NCBI RefSeq assembly: GCF_020216685.1
Contig: NZ_JAIWNS010000089.1
Span: 1-12,130, forward strand
Length of the DNA: 12,130 nt
Reading direction: 5' to 3'
DNA from: Methanospirillum hungatei
Lineage (GTDB): Archaea > Halobacteriota > Methanomicrobia > Methanomicrobiales > Methanospirillaceae
Part shown: in pieces, positions 1 through 6,797 of the stretch
Layout: each line of letters opens with the position of its first letter
Numbering within the stretch: position 1 is the stretch's first letter
Position numbers and translations under genes: made by a program
Notes under the pieces: model-generated
Told to the model about the DNA's origin: nothing
What the model saw: the letters and a program-made list of their open reading frames with translations, nothing else
Databases searched by the model: none

Positions 1-2
1 GT

Positions 3-494
3 GGTGAAATTTCTATTACCTTCTCTTTTCCCCAGGAGGTTGAAGGATTTGAGAGTGAAATTTCGAAGATGTTTATTAAGCGCATATCAAAATCAGGAGA
101 GGAATATCCGGAAAAATTGCAGGAACGGTGGAATGAAGAATGGAGCGAATTCTTCAGGAAGGTGACATCACAATTCAGAGAACATAAAGGAGCCGTAAGT
201 CCGGATGAGATGCTTGAGATGCTTATTGAAATGAAGCACAGTCCGACAAAATATAATCTGTCCTCCTATGCAAAGCAGGGGTGGGATCGTGCGTGTGGTC
301 TGGCAGTGGAGCGATTCGGATATGACAACTCAGATCTTTTTTTGTTCATGAATTTTCTTCTGCATGAATATGAAGAGATGAAGACCCGTTCTATGGCAGA
401 ACCTGACCCGGCAAGGCAGGAGGCATATCGAGGGTCAGAAATGGCCTACAGCGCAATACTATCCTACATCAACCACCACACCAAAGTCAGGTAA
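3..494 (+). CDS. Unknown protein, 5'-truncated by the window edge
   Basis: I do not recognise this protein. The first ATG in the frame is at 69 (141 residues), but the frame stays open to the window edge with no ATG, GTG or TTG before 69. The upstream translation reads like protein (GEISITFSFPQEVEGFESEI), and the only strong Shine-Dalgarno-like site, AGGAGGT at 34-40, is 28 nt from ATG69, too far to serve it. I therefore infer that the gene starts upstream and only its last 163 codons are seen. The product is charged and soluble, rich in Glu, Lys, Arg, Trp and Met, with long predicted helices, no signal peptide and no membrane segment. Its stop is 2 nt before the DUF2148 gene, so they are probably cotranscribed. 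The alternative is a full 141-aa protein starting at 69. Confidence 0.6.
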   Translation, partial: GEISITFSFPQEVEGFESEISKMFIKRISKSGEEYPEKLQERWNEEWSEFFRKVTSQFREHKGAVSPDEMLEMLIEMKHSPTKYNLSSYAKQGWDRACGLAVERFGYDNSDLFLFMNFLLHEYEEMKTRSMAEPDPARQEAYRGSEMAYSAILSYINHHTKVR

Positions 495-496
495 CA

Positions 497-1084
497 GTGA
501 AGATAAATACTCTTCAGGATATTCTGGTTATGGATCCTGAACAGGATGCCATGATGATCATTGCATCACTTATGGCAGTCTCTGCACGGACAGCACCAAA
601 AGGAAAGGGTGTTGACACTATTGTAACCCGGATTGTTACCGGAAATGATATGGATCGGATTGCAGTTGAGATGATTGCAATCGGGAATAAAACAGGTCTG
701 CCTCCATTTCCCCGTGATGCACAAAACATACGGGATAGTAAGGTATGCGTTCTTATCGGGTGTAAAGGGGCAGAGGACCTTGGACTTAATTGTGGTGGGT
801 GTGGATATCAGACCTGTAAGGAGATGCGCGAGAAGGCATCTCATCATCCTGTCCAGTCTCTCTTTACCGGTCCGAATTGCGTGATAAGAATGGCCGATCT
901 CGGTATCGCAGTCTGCTCCGCAGCGAAAACAGCACAGATACATAATGCAGACAACCGGATTCTCTTCACTGCCGGAGTTGCTGCATTATCACTCCACCTG
1001 CTTCCTGATTGTACGTGCGCTTATGGGATCCCGCTCTCAGTTACCGGGAAGAATATTTTCTTTGATAGGAGGCCGGTTACATGA
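497..1084 (+). CDS. DUF2148 family ferredoxin-like Fe-S protein
   Basis: This 195-aa protein resembles the archaeal and bacterial DUF2148 (COG4739, 'ferredoxin domain') family, whose biochemical role is not established. The family-typical block ARTAPKGKGVDTI is at residues 30-42. A cysteine-rich region follows: C84 and C89, then CGGCGYQTC with C99, C102 and C107, with further cysteines at 128, 140, 172 and 174. The cluster is compatible with Fe-S binding. It has no signal peptide or clear membrane span and is probably cytoplasmic. The start is a GTG with AGGT just upstream; it lies 2 nt after the previous stop, so translational coupling is likely. Its own stop overlaps the next start as ATGA (1081-1084). 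Family assignment is fairly secure; any redox role is inference. Confidence 0.8.
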   Translation: MKINTLQDILVMDPEQDAMMIIASLMAVSARTAPKGKGVDTIVTRIVTGNDMDRIAVEMIAIGNKTGLPPFPRDAQNIRDSKVCVLIGCKGAEDLGLNCGGCGYQTCKEMREKASHHPVQSLFTGPNCVIRMADLGIAVCSAAKTAQIHNADNRILFTAGVAALSLHLLPDCTCAYGIPLSVTGKNIFFDRRPVT

Positions 1085-2148
1085 CCATCCTGAAGATCAG
1101 GGGGGGAGACCTGGACCTGGTTGAGTATGACTTTACGTCATTTCATCCTGGCGAGAATATGAATACCTGTGGTTTTGAAAAATCCTATTCACTCTCGCCT
1201 GTTCAAACTCCTGTCAGAACACAGGCACCTGGCCGGATACATCTGACCGTTCTGGATATGAATCGGTTTGCACCCGGACAACCGGGAGGCGGGGGTATTG
1301 GATTTGCTATTGATGTTTTTGCCGAAGTGGAAGTCAGGTGCATTGAGAAAGGTTTTGAGATCAATTATTCAAGACCTGCGATCATCAAACATTTCCTTTT
1401 AGTATATTCCAAAACAGTTGGATATACCGGAGGATTTTCAGTTACTGCGAAAGACCATGATTATAAACATGTAGGACTTGGCTCCACGAGTACTATCCTC
1501 ACCGCTTTATCAGCTGCTGTAAACAGGGCTCTAGGAGATCCATTAACCCTTGACCAACTCCGAATACTCATCGGAAACAATTATGTCGAAGAGACAGAAG
1601 GCGGAATGATTGCCTACGGATTTGAGACCGGTGTAGGTCCAGCAGTGAGCGGGAGAGGAGGAATGGCTATCCTTGGAGATAATCTGACGGTTGTACATCA
1701 GCATATTTTTGCTAAAGGAAAAAATGTTCACATAGTCATCCCCCCAAGTTCGATCTCTTCAGCAGGAGAAGAGGAATTTTCCCTGCTTATGAACAAGGCC
1801 CGTTCACTTGATTATAGGGACCGTGAACTGAAGGCATATATTGTTATGATGGACTTTATTCCCGCACTCAATCAGGATGATTTGAAAAAAATGGGCGACT
1901 CTATGTGGGAGATGGAGTTCAGGGGATCAAAAAGGGCTGAAATTGAGCATCACTCCTTTGAATTATATCAGTATATGCATAAGCTCAGAAAAGCCGGGCT
2001 TGAATTTATCGGTATGAGTTCAGTCGGGCCATCAATAGCAGTAATCACTGATATGTCACGTGAAAAACTCTCATCCATACTCACTCCATTGCAACTTGAA
2101 ATTGCCGTCAGTACACAAGTGAATAACACAGGTCTTGTTTTTCTCTAA
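1081..2148 (+). CDS. GHMP-kinase-fold protein, beta-RFAP synthase-like
   Basis: The 355-aa protein carries GHMP-superfamily landmarks: GRIHLTVLDMN at residues 51-61, matching the R-I-H-x-x-x-x-D-x-N block of archaeal beta-ribofuranosylaminobenzene 5'-phosphate synthases; the glycine-rich loop GLGSTST at 132-138; ETGVGPAVSGRGG at 182-194; and GMSSVGPS at 311-318, the C-terminal GHMP motif. Known beta-RFAP synthase condenses PRPP with a 4-hydroxybenzoate-type substrate in the first committed step of methanopterin synthesis. This copy has a roughly 45-residue N-terminal extension and GLGSTST where I recall GLGSGTQ in characterised enzymes, so it may be a divergent paralogue with another substrate. 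AGGAGG at 1067-1072 supports the start, and ATGA overlap with the DUF2148 gene implies coupling. Superfamily is near certain; exact activity is not. Confidence 0.72.
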   Translation: MTILKIRGGDLDLVEYDFTSFHPGENMNTCGFEKSYSLSPVQTPVRTQAPGRIHLTVLDMNRFAPGQPGGGGIGFAIDVFAEVEVRCIEKGFEINYSRPAIIKHFLLVYSKTVGYTGGFSVTAKDHDYKHVGLGSTSTILTALSAAVNRALGDPLTLDQLRILIGNNYVEETEGGMIAYGFETGVGPAVSGRGGMAILGDNLTVVHQHIFAKGKNVHIVIPPSSISSAGEEEFSLLMNKARSLDYRDRELKAYIVMMDFIPALNQDDLKKMGDSMWEMEFRGSKRAEIEHHSFELYQYMHKLRKAGLEFIGMSSVGPSIAVITDMSREKLSSILTPLQLEIAVSTQVNNTGLVFL

Positions 2149-2197
2149 AGAAAACCAATCAAATATAGAATTTTTTACCTTCTGGTGACGAATATTC

Positions 2198-2944
2198 ATG
2201 GATATTAAACCTCTCGGCTGCTATATTTCAGGAGGACTTATCTGGTTTTCTCCGGTAATAAACCGGGTATTACGCCTGACGATACCATTTTTACTGACTG
2301 GAGCTCTGATTGGAGTACTTTTCTGGCTGTATGATGACACGACCGCTCTTCAGCTGGGTGGTCTGTTATTACTGTATTTTGTTCCTCCGGCAGGCAAAGA
2401 GAGTATTATTCCTGCAGGTATCGCCCTTGGGTTTCCCTTTCAGATCATGTGTCTGTCTATAGTCTGGGTAGATATCGCCTGTTGTCTGTTCATGATATGG
2501 AATTTTGAACTGATTTGTAATATTCCGTACTTAGGAAATATGATCAGGTATCTTATAAGAAAAGGGGAATTATATCTTGGAAAACACCGATGGCTTGAGC
2601 AACTTTATTTTATTGGTCTGATTTTTTTTGTGTTCTTTCCACTACAGGGCACCGGCTCTGTGAGTGGTTCAGTCATTGGGAAGATGATTGGACTTAAAAC
2701 AATTGAAATTTTTGCAGCTATTGCGATAGGTTCGTTTTTGTCCAGCTTTCTTATCGGCTATTCAGTATACGCCCTGCATGAATATCTGGATGTAAATGTC
2801 TGGTATGTTCTTGCAGCGGTTATTTTTATTATTATCGTCTTACCACTTTTATCATATGGATTTTATAAAACAAAAACCGGCAATATGGTATGTTCCTGGA
2901 TCTCCGGATATGTTCATAAATGCAGAAAATCTTTTAAGAGATAA
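2198..2944 (+). CDS. Putative small multidrug export family membrane protein (COG2426)
   Basis: A 248-aa very hydrophobic protein with about five or six membrane segments (roughly residues 29-45, 52-62, 71-103, 135-148, 169-192 and 202-222) and a basic C-terminal tail (KCRKSFKR). Two regions match the Sm_multidrug_ex family (COG2426): PPAGKESIIPAGIALG at 63-78 and the glycine-rich PLQGTGSVSGSVIGKMIGL at 148-166. The transported substrate is unknown, and the drug-export name is historical. GGTGA at 2184-2188 supports the start. It lies 49 nt after the GHMP gene, so readthrough is possible, but a T6 run downstream and 131 nt before hypA suggest it is not tightly coupled to hypAE. Confidence 0.7.
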   Translation: MDIKPLGCYISGGLIWFSPVINRVLRLTIPFLLTGALIGVLFWLYDDTTALQLGGLLLLYFVPPAGKESIIPAGIALGFPFQIMCLSIVWVDIACCLFMIWNFELICNIPYLGNMIRYLIRKGELYLGKHRWLEQLYFIGLIFFVFFPLQGTGSVSGSVIGKMIGLKTIEIFAAIAIGSFLSSFLIGYSVYALHEYLDVNVWYVLAAVIFIIIVLPLLSYGFYKTKTGNMVCSWISGYVHKCRKSFKR

Positions 2945-2977
2945 TGGAAGTACCACCTGCATACCTGATCAGAATCA

Positions 2978-2983
2978 TTTTTT
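2978..2983 (+). terminator. T-run terminator candidate
   Basis: T6 lies 33 nt after the stop of the membrane-protein gene, inside the 15-mer TCATTTTTTCTGTAA. The same 15-mer occurs right after the RaSEA stop codon (6798-6812). Archaeal termination typically uses T-runs without a hairpin, so both copies fit 3'-end signals. Confidence 0.4.
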
Positions 2984-3075
2984 CTGTAATGAGACACGGA
3001 TTCATATCGCACCCTTTAACTTGTCTCGGGTAAACCTTGGATCCGACAAACCCTTTACGTAGGAGTCTTTTTCTG

Positions 3076-3411
3076 ATGCATGAATATGGAATTGCCTATG
3101 ATATCGTTGTCACATCAAGAAAAGCTGCCCTTGATAACAATGCAACGTCGATAACCCACATCTATGTGGATGTCGGAGAACTTTCAATAATCAATCCTGA
3201 TCAGGTGGAGTTTCTGTTTTCCACCATTGTGGAAGATGATCCCCTGTTTAAAGATGCAAAACTGACATGTACGAAAGTTGCACCACAGACACGATGTTCA
3301 TGCGGATATGTCGGGAGTGAAATTTTTGTCTGTCCGGAATGTGGTCAACTCCCGGAGATTGAAAAAGGAAAAGAAGTAGTTGTTACACGAATCGAAGTCG
3401 AGGCTGATTAA
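3076..3411 (+). CDS. hypA: HypA, nickel insertion accessory protein
   Basis: HypA delivers nickel to NiFe-hydrogenase large subunits during maturation, together with HypB. I start the gene at 3076 because HypA proteins begin with MHE, whose His2 and Glu3 lie in the nickel site, and AGGAG at 3061-3065 is correctly spaced; an upstream ATG at 3037 would add 13 atypical residues. The 111-aa product has the family length. The zinc domain shows C74-S-C76 and C86-P-E-C89 with CGY and CG turns; C65 is an extra cysteine. The first pair is C-x-C where many HypA proteins have C-x2-C. It abuts hypE with no intervening base, so the two are cotranscribed. hypB, hypC, hypD and hypF are not in this window. 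Confidence 0.93.
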   Translation: MHEYGIAYDIVVTSRKAALDNNATSITHIYVDVGELSIINPDQVEFLFSTIVEDDPLFKDAKLTCTKVAPQTRCSCGYVGSEIFVCPECGQLPEIEKGKEVVVTRIEVEAD

Positions 3412-4407
3412 ATGAAAATATCATTAATGCATGGAGCAGGAGGAGAGGTCATGGGTGAAGTCGTTGACCTCTTCTCAAAAATCACCAATACGAATGCCGG
3501 AGGGATAGGTCTTGAAGCACTTGACGACGGGGCAGTTATTCCCATAGGAGGCAGGCAGGTAGTCTTCACCACCGATTCCCATGTAGTACGGCCCCTCTTT
3601 TTCCCAGGTGGCGATATCGGGCGGATATCAGTCTGCGGGACGATAAATGATATCGCGATGATGGGTGGGAGACCTCTCGCGATTTCCTGTGGACTCATCA
3701 TCGAAGAAGGATTCGATTTTGATACATTATCCAAAATTGTTGACTCCATGGATAAAGCCCTTTCAGAGGAAAATGTATCCCTGGTTACCGGTGACACCAA
3801 GGTAATGGAGAAGGGGGCATTGGATCAGATTGCAATAAATACTGCTGGTATAGGTGTTGCGGAGACTATTGTCAGAGACAATGGACTCAGACCTGGTGAT
3901 GCCATCATTGTATCAGGTACACTCGGGGATCATGGATTTGCTGTTCTTGCAAGCAGAGAAGAGTTTGATTTTGCAGATCAGATTATTTCAGATGTTGCTC
4001 CTCTATCAGGAATGGTCCACGCAGCCATGAATGCAGGAACCATTCATGCCATGAAAGACCCGACACGGGGCGGATTTGCAAGTGCCATCAATGAAATGGC
4101 GAAAAAATCAAAGGTCATGATCCGCATTTTTGAAGAGGAAGTTCCGATCCGATCATCAGTCCGAGCTGCATCACAGTTGCTTGGTATCGATCCGCTTGAA
4201 GTGGCGAATGAAGGGAAAGTAGTCATGGGAGTTCCGGCAGATGACGCAGAAACCATCCTGAAAGTGCTGAAGGGACACAGATATGGAAAAGATGCAGCAA
4301 TTATCGGAACTGTTCAGGAAGGAAACGGAGTAATTATGGAGACGGCAGCCGGGGGCGAGCGGTTTATTGAAACACCCATGGGTGATCCGGTTCCGCGTGT
4401 CTGCTAA
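3412..4407 (+). CDS. hypE: HypE, carbamoyl-dehydratase of hydrogenase maturation
   Basis: HypE receives a carbamoyl group from HypF on its C-terminal cysteine and dehydrates it with ATP to a thiocyanate, the source of the CN ligands on the NiFe-hydrogenase iron. The 331-aa length is normal. Visible motifs are MHGAGG (6-11), DDGA (38-41), TDSHVV (54-59), NDIAMMGG (79-86), VTGDTKV (125-131), MKDPTRGG (214-221) and NEG (266-268), typical of the AIR synthase/PurM-like ATP fold. The chain ends GDPVPRVC with C331, the required terminal cysteine (usually PRIC or PRVC). The start follows hypA's stop immediately, with GAGG about 10 nt upstream inside hypA. It converges on the surface-protein gene with a 5-nt gap. 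Confidence 0.97.
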   Translation: MKISLMHGAGGEVMGEVVDLFSKITNTNAGGIGLEALDDGAVIPIGGRQVVFTTDSHVVRPLFFPGGDIGRISVCGTINDIAMMGGRPLAISCGLIIEEGFDFDTLSKIVDSMDKALSEENVSLVTGDTKVMEKGALDQIAINTAGIGVAETIVRDNGLRPGDAIIVSGTLGDHGFAVLASREEFDFADQIISDVAPLSGMVHAAMNAGTIHAMKDPTRGGFASAINEMAKKSKVMIRIFEEEVPIRSSVRAASQLLGIDPLEVANEGKVVMGVPADDAETILKVLKGHRYGKDAAIIGTVQEGNGVIMETAAGGERFIETPMGDPVPRVC

Positions 4408-4425
4408 AAAAATTATTTTCTTTTT
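4405..4425. terminator. Bidirectional T-run terminator between convergent genes
   Basis: A7 at 4406-4412 reads as T7 on the minus strand just after the surface-protein stop, and TTTTCTTTTT at 4416-4425 reads on the plus strand just after the hypE stop. The two 3' ends probably overlap slightly, each terminating inside or next to the other gene. Confidence 0.5.
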
Positions 4426-5612
4426 ATAAAAATACCCAGTCCGATAACCAGACTAAGGAGAACCAGAACAACCGGTATTGGTGTCTCCTGTCCTTTCTGC
4501 TCATTGCTTCCATATCGGGGGGGCATTCCAAAAGCCTTTGCAGAGACATCAGATAGTGATATCACCTCTGCGGTATCTGCGGTAATGGTCACTTTTTCTG
4601 CAGCTTTAAAACTGTAGGGATATACTTTCAGATATATTTCCGATACTGAATCTGAAATTGTGACCGTTTCAGGTACCGTGCCCATCTCTTCATTCACTTT
4701 TACACTGGCACCATCCTGGGATGTTTTATATTCAAAAACCAGATCAGTATTTCCGGATACCTGGATTGTTATTGGCGTTTTATTGGTTGAGATCATAAAG
4801 AGTCCTGGATTGTCCCGTGAGACCTCTGCCTGAGCAGAAATACCAGAAATCTTTTCAGCTTTATCAGGGGCCGGAGTTGCTGTTGGTTTCACCGTCTCTT
4901 TCATTTCTGTTTCTGTAGCTGCAACAGTAACTTCTTGTTTTTCTATTGGACCAGTGAGATGATATTGATCTTTCTCTTCCGAAACTATTGAGTATTTACC
5001 GATAAAACCATCATAATCGGTGAAAGATACCTCATACGTCCCAGGTTCTGAAATCGGGAGTTCATATTTTACCCTGCCTCCAGTAACCGGGATAGATTCA
5101 GGACCAAAGATTGTCTTATGATCCTTCGCCACTTCCATCTGAATCGCATTTTCCTTATATCCTGATATTTTTGCTTCTATATTGAGTGTTTTTTCAAACT
5201 CCTGCCAGGTAGGTGACGTGAAGGTTATCAGATCTGACCGGTCAATTATTTTTACAACTCTGATTGAACGTGAACCAGCGGAGAAATCCCTCTGTGACTG
5301 AGATAGGCCTTCTACTTTATAATTTCCTTTTTCAAGACCGTCGGTCTTAAAAGTCACATTAAATGTAGTTTCGCCTTTCTCAGTAATCTGAATTGATTGC
5401 CTCTCAATCTCTATGGGAACATTTAATGAATGGGAAAAAATAATGTCAATTTTATCAGGAGGGGGAGTATTCGTTGATCCCGTTACAAGTATGGGTTCTC
5501 CTACCTTAACCTGGGCAGGTGCATCAATGGACAGATAATATGCACTGACTGGCCCACATATCAGGATGAGGAGGACCAGTGTAATTACTGATTGAACATA
5601 GCGAAGATTCAT
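4413..5612 (-). CDS. Secreted, C-terminally membrane-anchored surface protein
   Basis: A 399-aa protein of unknown function. It has a signal peptide (residues 1-24, hydrophobic core VITLVLLILICG, cleavage likely after VSA) and one C-terminal membrane segment (about 379-396, PVVLVLLSLVIGLGIFI) followed by KRK, so the body should face outside. The exterior is beta-rich and Ig-like: about 28-120, then about 125-212 with GTYEVSFTDYDG, then a Thr/Pro/Glu linker (220-255), then a further beta domain (about 260-360). N-x-T sequons occur at N85 and N277. There is no cysteine outside the signal region. I start at 5612, not the in-frame ATG at 5639, because AGAGGA lies at good spacing and the signal peptide begins there. 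It may be a cell-envelope or adhesion component; no enzymatic motif is seen. Confidence 0.75.
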   Translation of the reverse strand: MNLRYVQSVITLVLLILICGPVSAYYLSIDAPAQVKVGEPILVTGSTNTPPPDKIDIIFSHSLNVPIEIERQSIQITEKGETTFNVTFKTDGLEKGNYKVEGLSQSQRDFSAGSRSIRVVKIIDRSDLITFTSPTWQEFEKTLNIEAKISGYKENAIQMEVAKDHKTIFGPESIPVTGGRVKYELPISEPGTYEVSFTDYDGFIGKYSIVSEEKDQYHLTGPIEKQEVTVAATETEMKETVKPTATPAPDKAEKISGISAQAEVSRDNPGLFMISTNKTPITIQVSGNTDLVFEYKTSQDGASVKVNEEMGTVPETVTISDSVSEIYLKVYPYSFKAAEKVTITADTAEVISLSDVSAKAFGMPPRYGSNEQKGQETPIPVVLVLLSLVIGLGIFIKRK

Positions 5613-5660
5613 ATGTTGTCCTCTTGTCGGCTTGGTCAATATGGTGGAACTCTCGAACCT

Positions 5661-5668
5661 AATATATT
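5661..5668 (-). promoter_or_regulatory. TATA-like promoter of the surface-protein gene
   Basis: AATATATT is about 50 nt upstream of the minus-strand start at 5612; initiation some 25 nt downstream would give a leader of roughly 28 nt containing the AGAGGA ribosome site. Just upstream of it, GGGTA-ATGAA-TACCC at 5676-5690 is a perfect 5-bp inverted repeat that could be an operator. Confidence 0.4.
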
Positions 5669-5806
5669 GTTGGTCGGGTAATGAATACCCATCTGTTTAC
5701 TCACCGGTGCACATGAAAGAGGAGGAGTATGATAATTATTCCTTATCTGAAATGAAAAATCCAGGTGAGGCAGCAACGTTCAGACTTCATAGACTCAGGA
5801 TCATTT

Positions 5807-6796
5807 ATGAAACCAATAAAAAACCCTGAAGAACCATTGGCAATCTGGTCAGGTCAGGACTATATTGCAGGAGAAATTCATCCCAGCGTGACTGCGATCA
5901 TTCGTTCCGGAGGATGTTCGTGGAACAGGTGTAAAATATGTCAATACCGTCATGAACGATTCTCCGGCATCGAAAGGGATGAGCTTTCCCGGCTGATGTA
6001 TGCACAGATACAACGCCTGAAAGAGCAGATTGAGCAGGTAAATCCGCAGGTTGTGAAGGTGTATACCTCTGGGAGTTTCTTTGATCCCATGGAGGTCCCA
6101 GAAGAGATTCAGGAACATCTCATTGAACTGGTCAAAGGGAAAACGCTGATTGTTGAGTCACGATGTGACTATATTGAGGCAGAACAGATCTCCCGGCATG
6201 TATCTCATATAAAGGAAGGAGGAGAAGAAGGAAATATTTATGTCGCTATCGGTCTTGAAACAACTTCGGATAAAATCAGGGAGAAATGTATTGACAAAGG
6301 CCTGCAATATTCAGACTACCTCAAAACTTCAGAAATAATTCATAAAGCAGGTGGAAAAGTAAAGACCTATCTCCTTCATAAACCACCGTACCTGACGGAA
6401 CGGGAAGCATATGATGACATGATCACATCAATCCAGGATATCATGCCATTTACTGACCTCATCTCCATGAATCCCTGTACGGTGCAAAGAAACACGCACC
6501 TAGAAACATTGTGGAAGCGACAAGCCTACCGCCCACCATATCTCTGGAGTGTCGCATCAATCCTTGCCCAATCACCGGCACACGTGACCTGTGATCCCAT
6601 CGGCGGAGGACAAGCGAGAGGACCGCATAACTGTGGATCATGCGATGGGATGATACTGGACGCAATAAAGGATTATAATCTGAATGCAGATCGGGAGCTT
6701 ATGCAATCAGTTATGGAGATGGAATGCACCTGTAAAAATGAATGGGAATATGTAATGAATCAGGAACACCCCTGGTCCATGCCTCTTACCAGATAA
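5807..6796 (+). CDS. raSEA: RaSEA, archaeosine biosynthesis radical SAM enzyme
   Basis: RaSEA works with ArcS in archaea to convert the lysine adduct of preQ0 at position 15 of tRNA into archaeosine by radical cleavage. The 329-aa protein has a radical-SAM cysteine cluster at C37, C42 and C45 (GGCSWNRCKICQY), a following VYTSGSFFDPMEVP block that fits the fold's second strand, and GLETTS further on. The C-terminal signature CDPIGGGQARGPHNCGSC (from C262, ending C276-x2-C279) and ECTC (C307, C309) match my recollection of the TIGR01210 family. I choose ATG 5807, which has AGGA 6 nt upstream and leads into the conserved region; a GTG at 5765 lacks a ribosome site. It stands alone, with a divergent promoter region on one side and a convergent neighbour 1 nt away on the other. 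Confidence 0.85.
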   Translation: MKPIKNPEEPLAIWSGQDYIAGEIHPSVTAIIRSGGCSWNRCKICQYRHERFSGIERDELSRLMYAQIQRLKEQIEQVNPQVVKVYTSGSFFDPMEVPEEIQEHLIELVKGKTLIVESRCDYIEAEQISRHVSHIKEGGEEGNIYVAIGLETTSDKIREKCIDKGLQYSDYLKTSEIIHKAGGKVKTYLLHKPPYLTEREAYDDMITSIQDIMPFTDLISMNPCTVQRNTHLETLWKRQAYRPPYLWSVASILAQSPAHVTCDPIGGGQARGPHNCGSCDGMILDAIKDYNLNADRELMQSVMEMECTCKNEWEYVMNQEHPWSMPLTR

Positions 6797-6797
6797 C

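Noticed and set aside
4..65. GTGAAATTTC repeated at 4-13 and 56-65
   Set aside because: Two copies only, inside an open frame, with no symmetry or spacing that suggests function.
3011..3057. ACCCTTTA repeated at 3011 and 3050, and GAGACA/TGTCTC inverted repeat (2991, 3022) before hypA
   Set aside because: Short, widely spaced and no promoter alignment; chance is sufficient explanation.
2796..3062. 88-codon plus-strand frame spanning the membrane-protein 3' end
   Set aside because: Out-of-frame shadow of the membrane-protein gene continuing into the hypA leader, with no domain.
5632..5829. 65-codon plus-strand frame before RaSEA
   Set aside because: No ribosome site; it begins over the surface-protein start region and overlaps the RaSEA start in another frame. 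The stretch is better read as a divergent promoter region.
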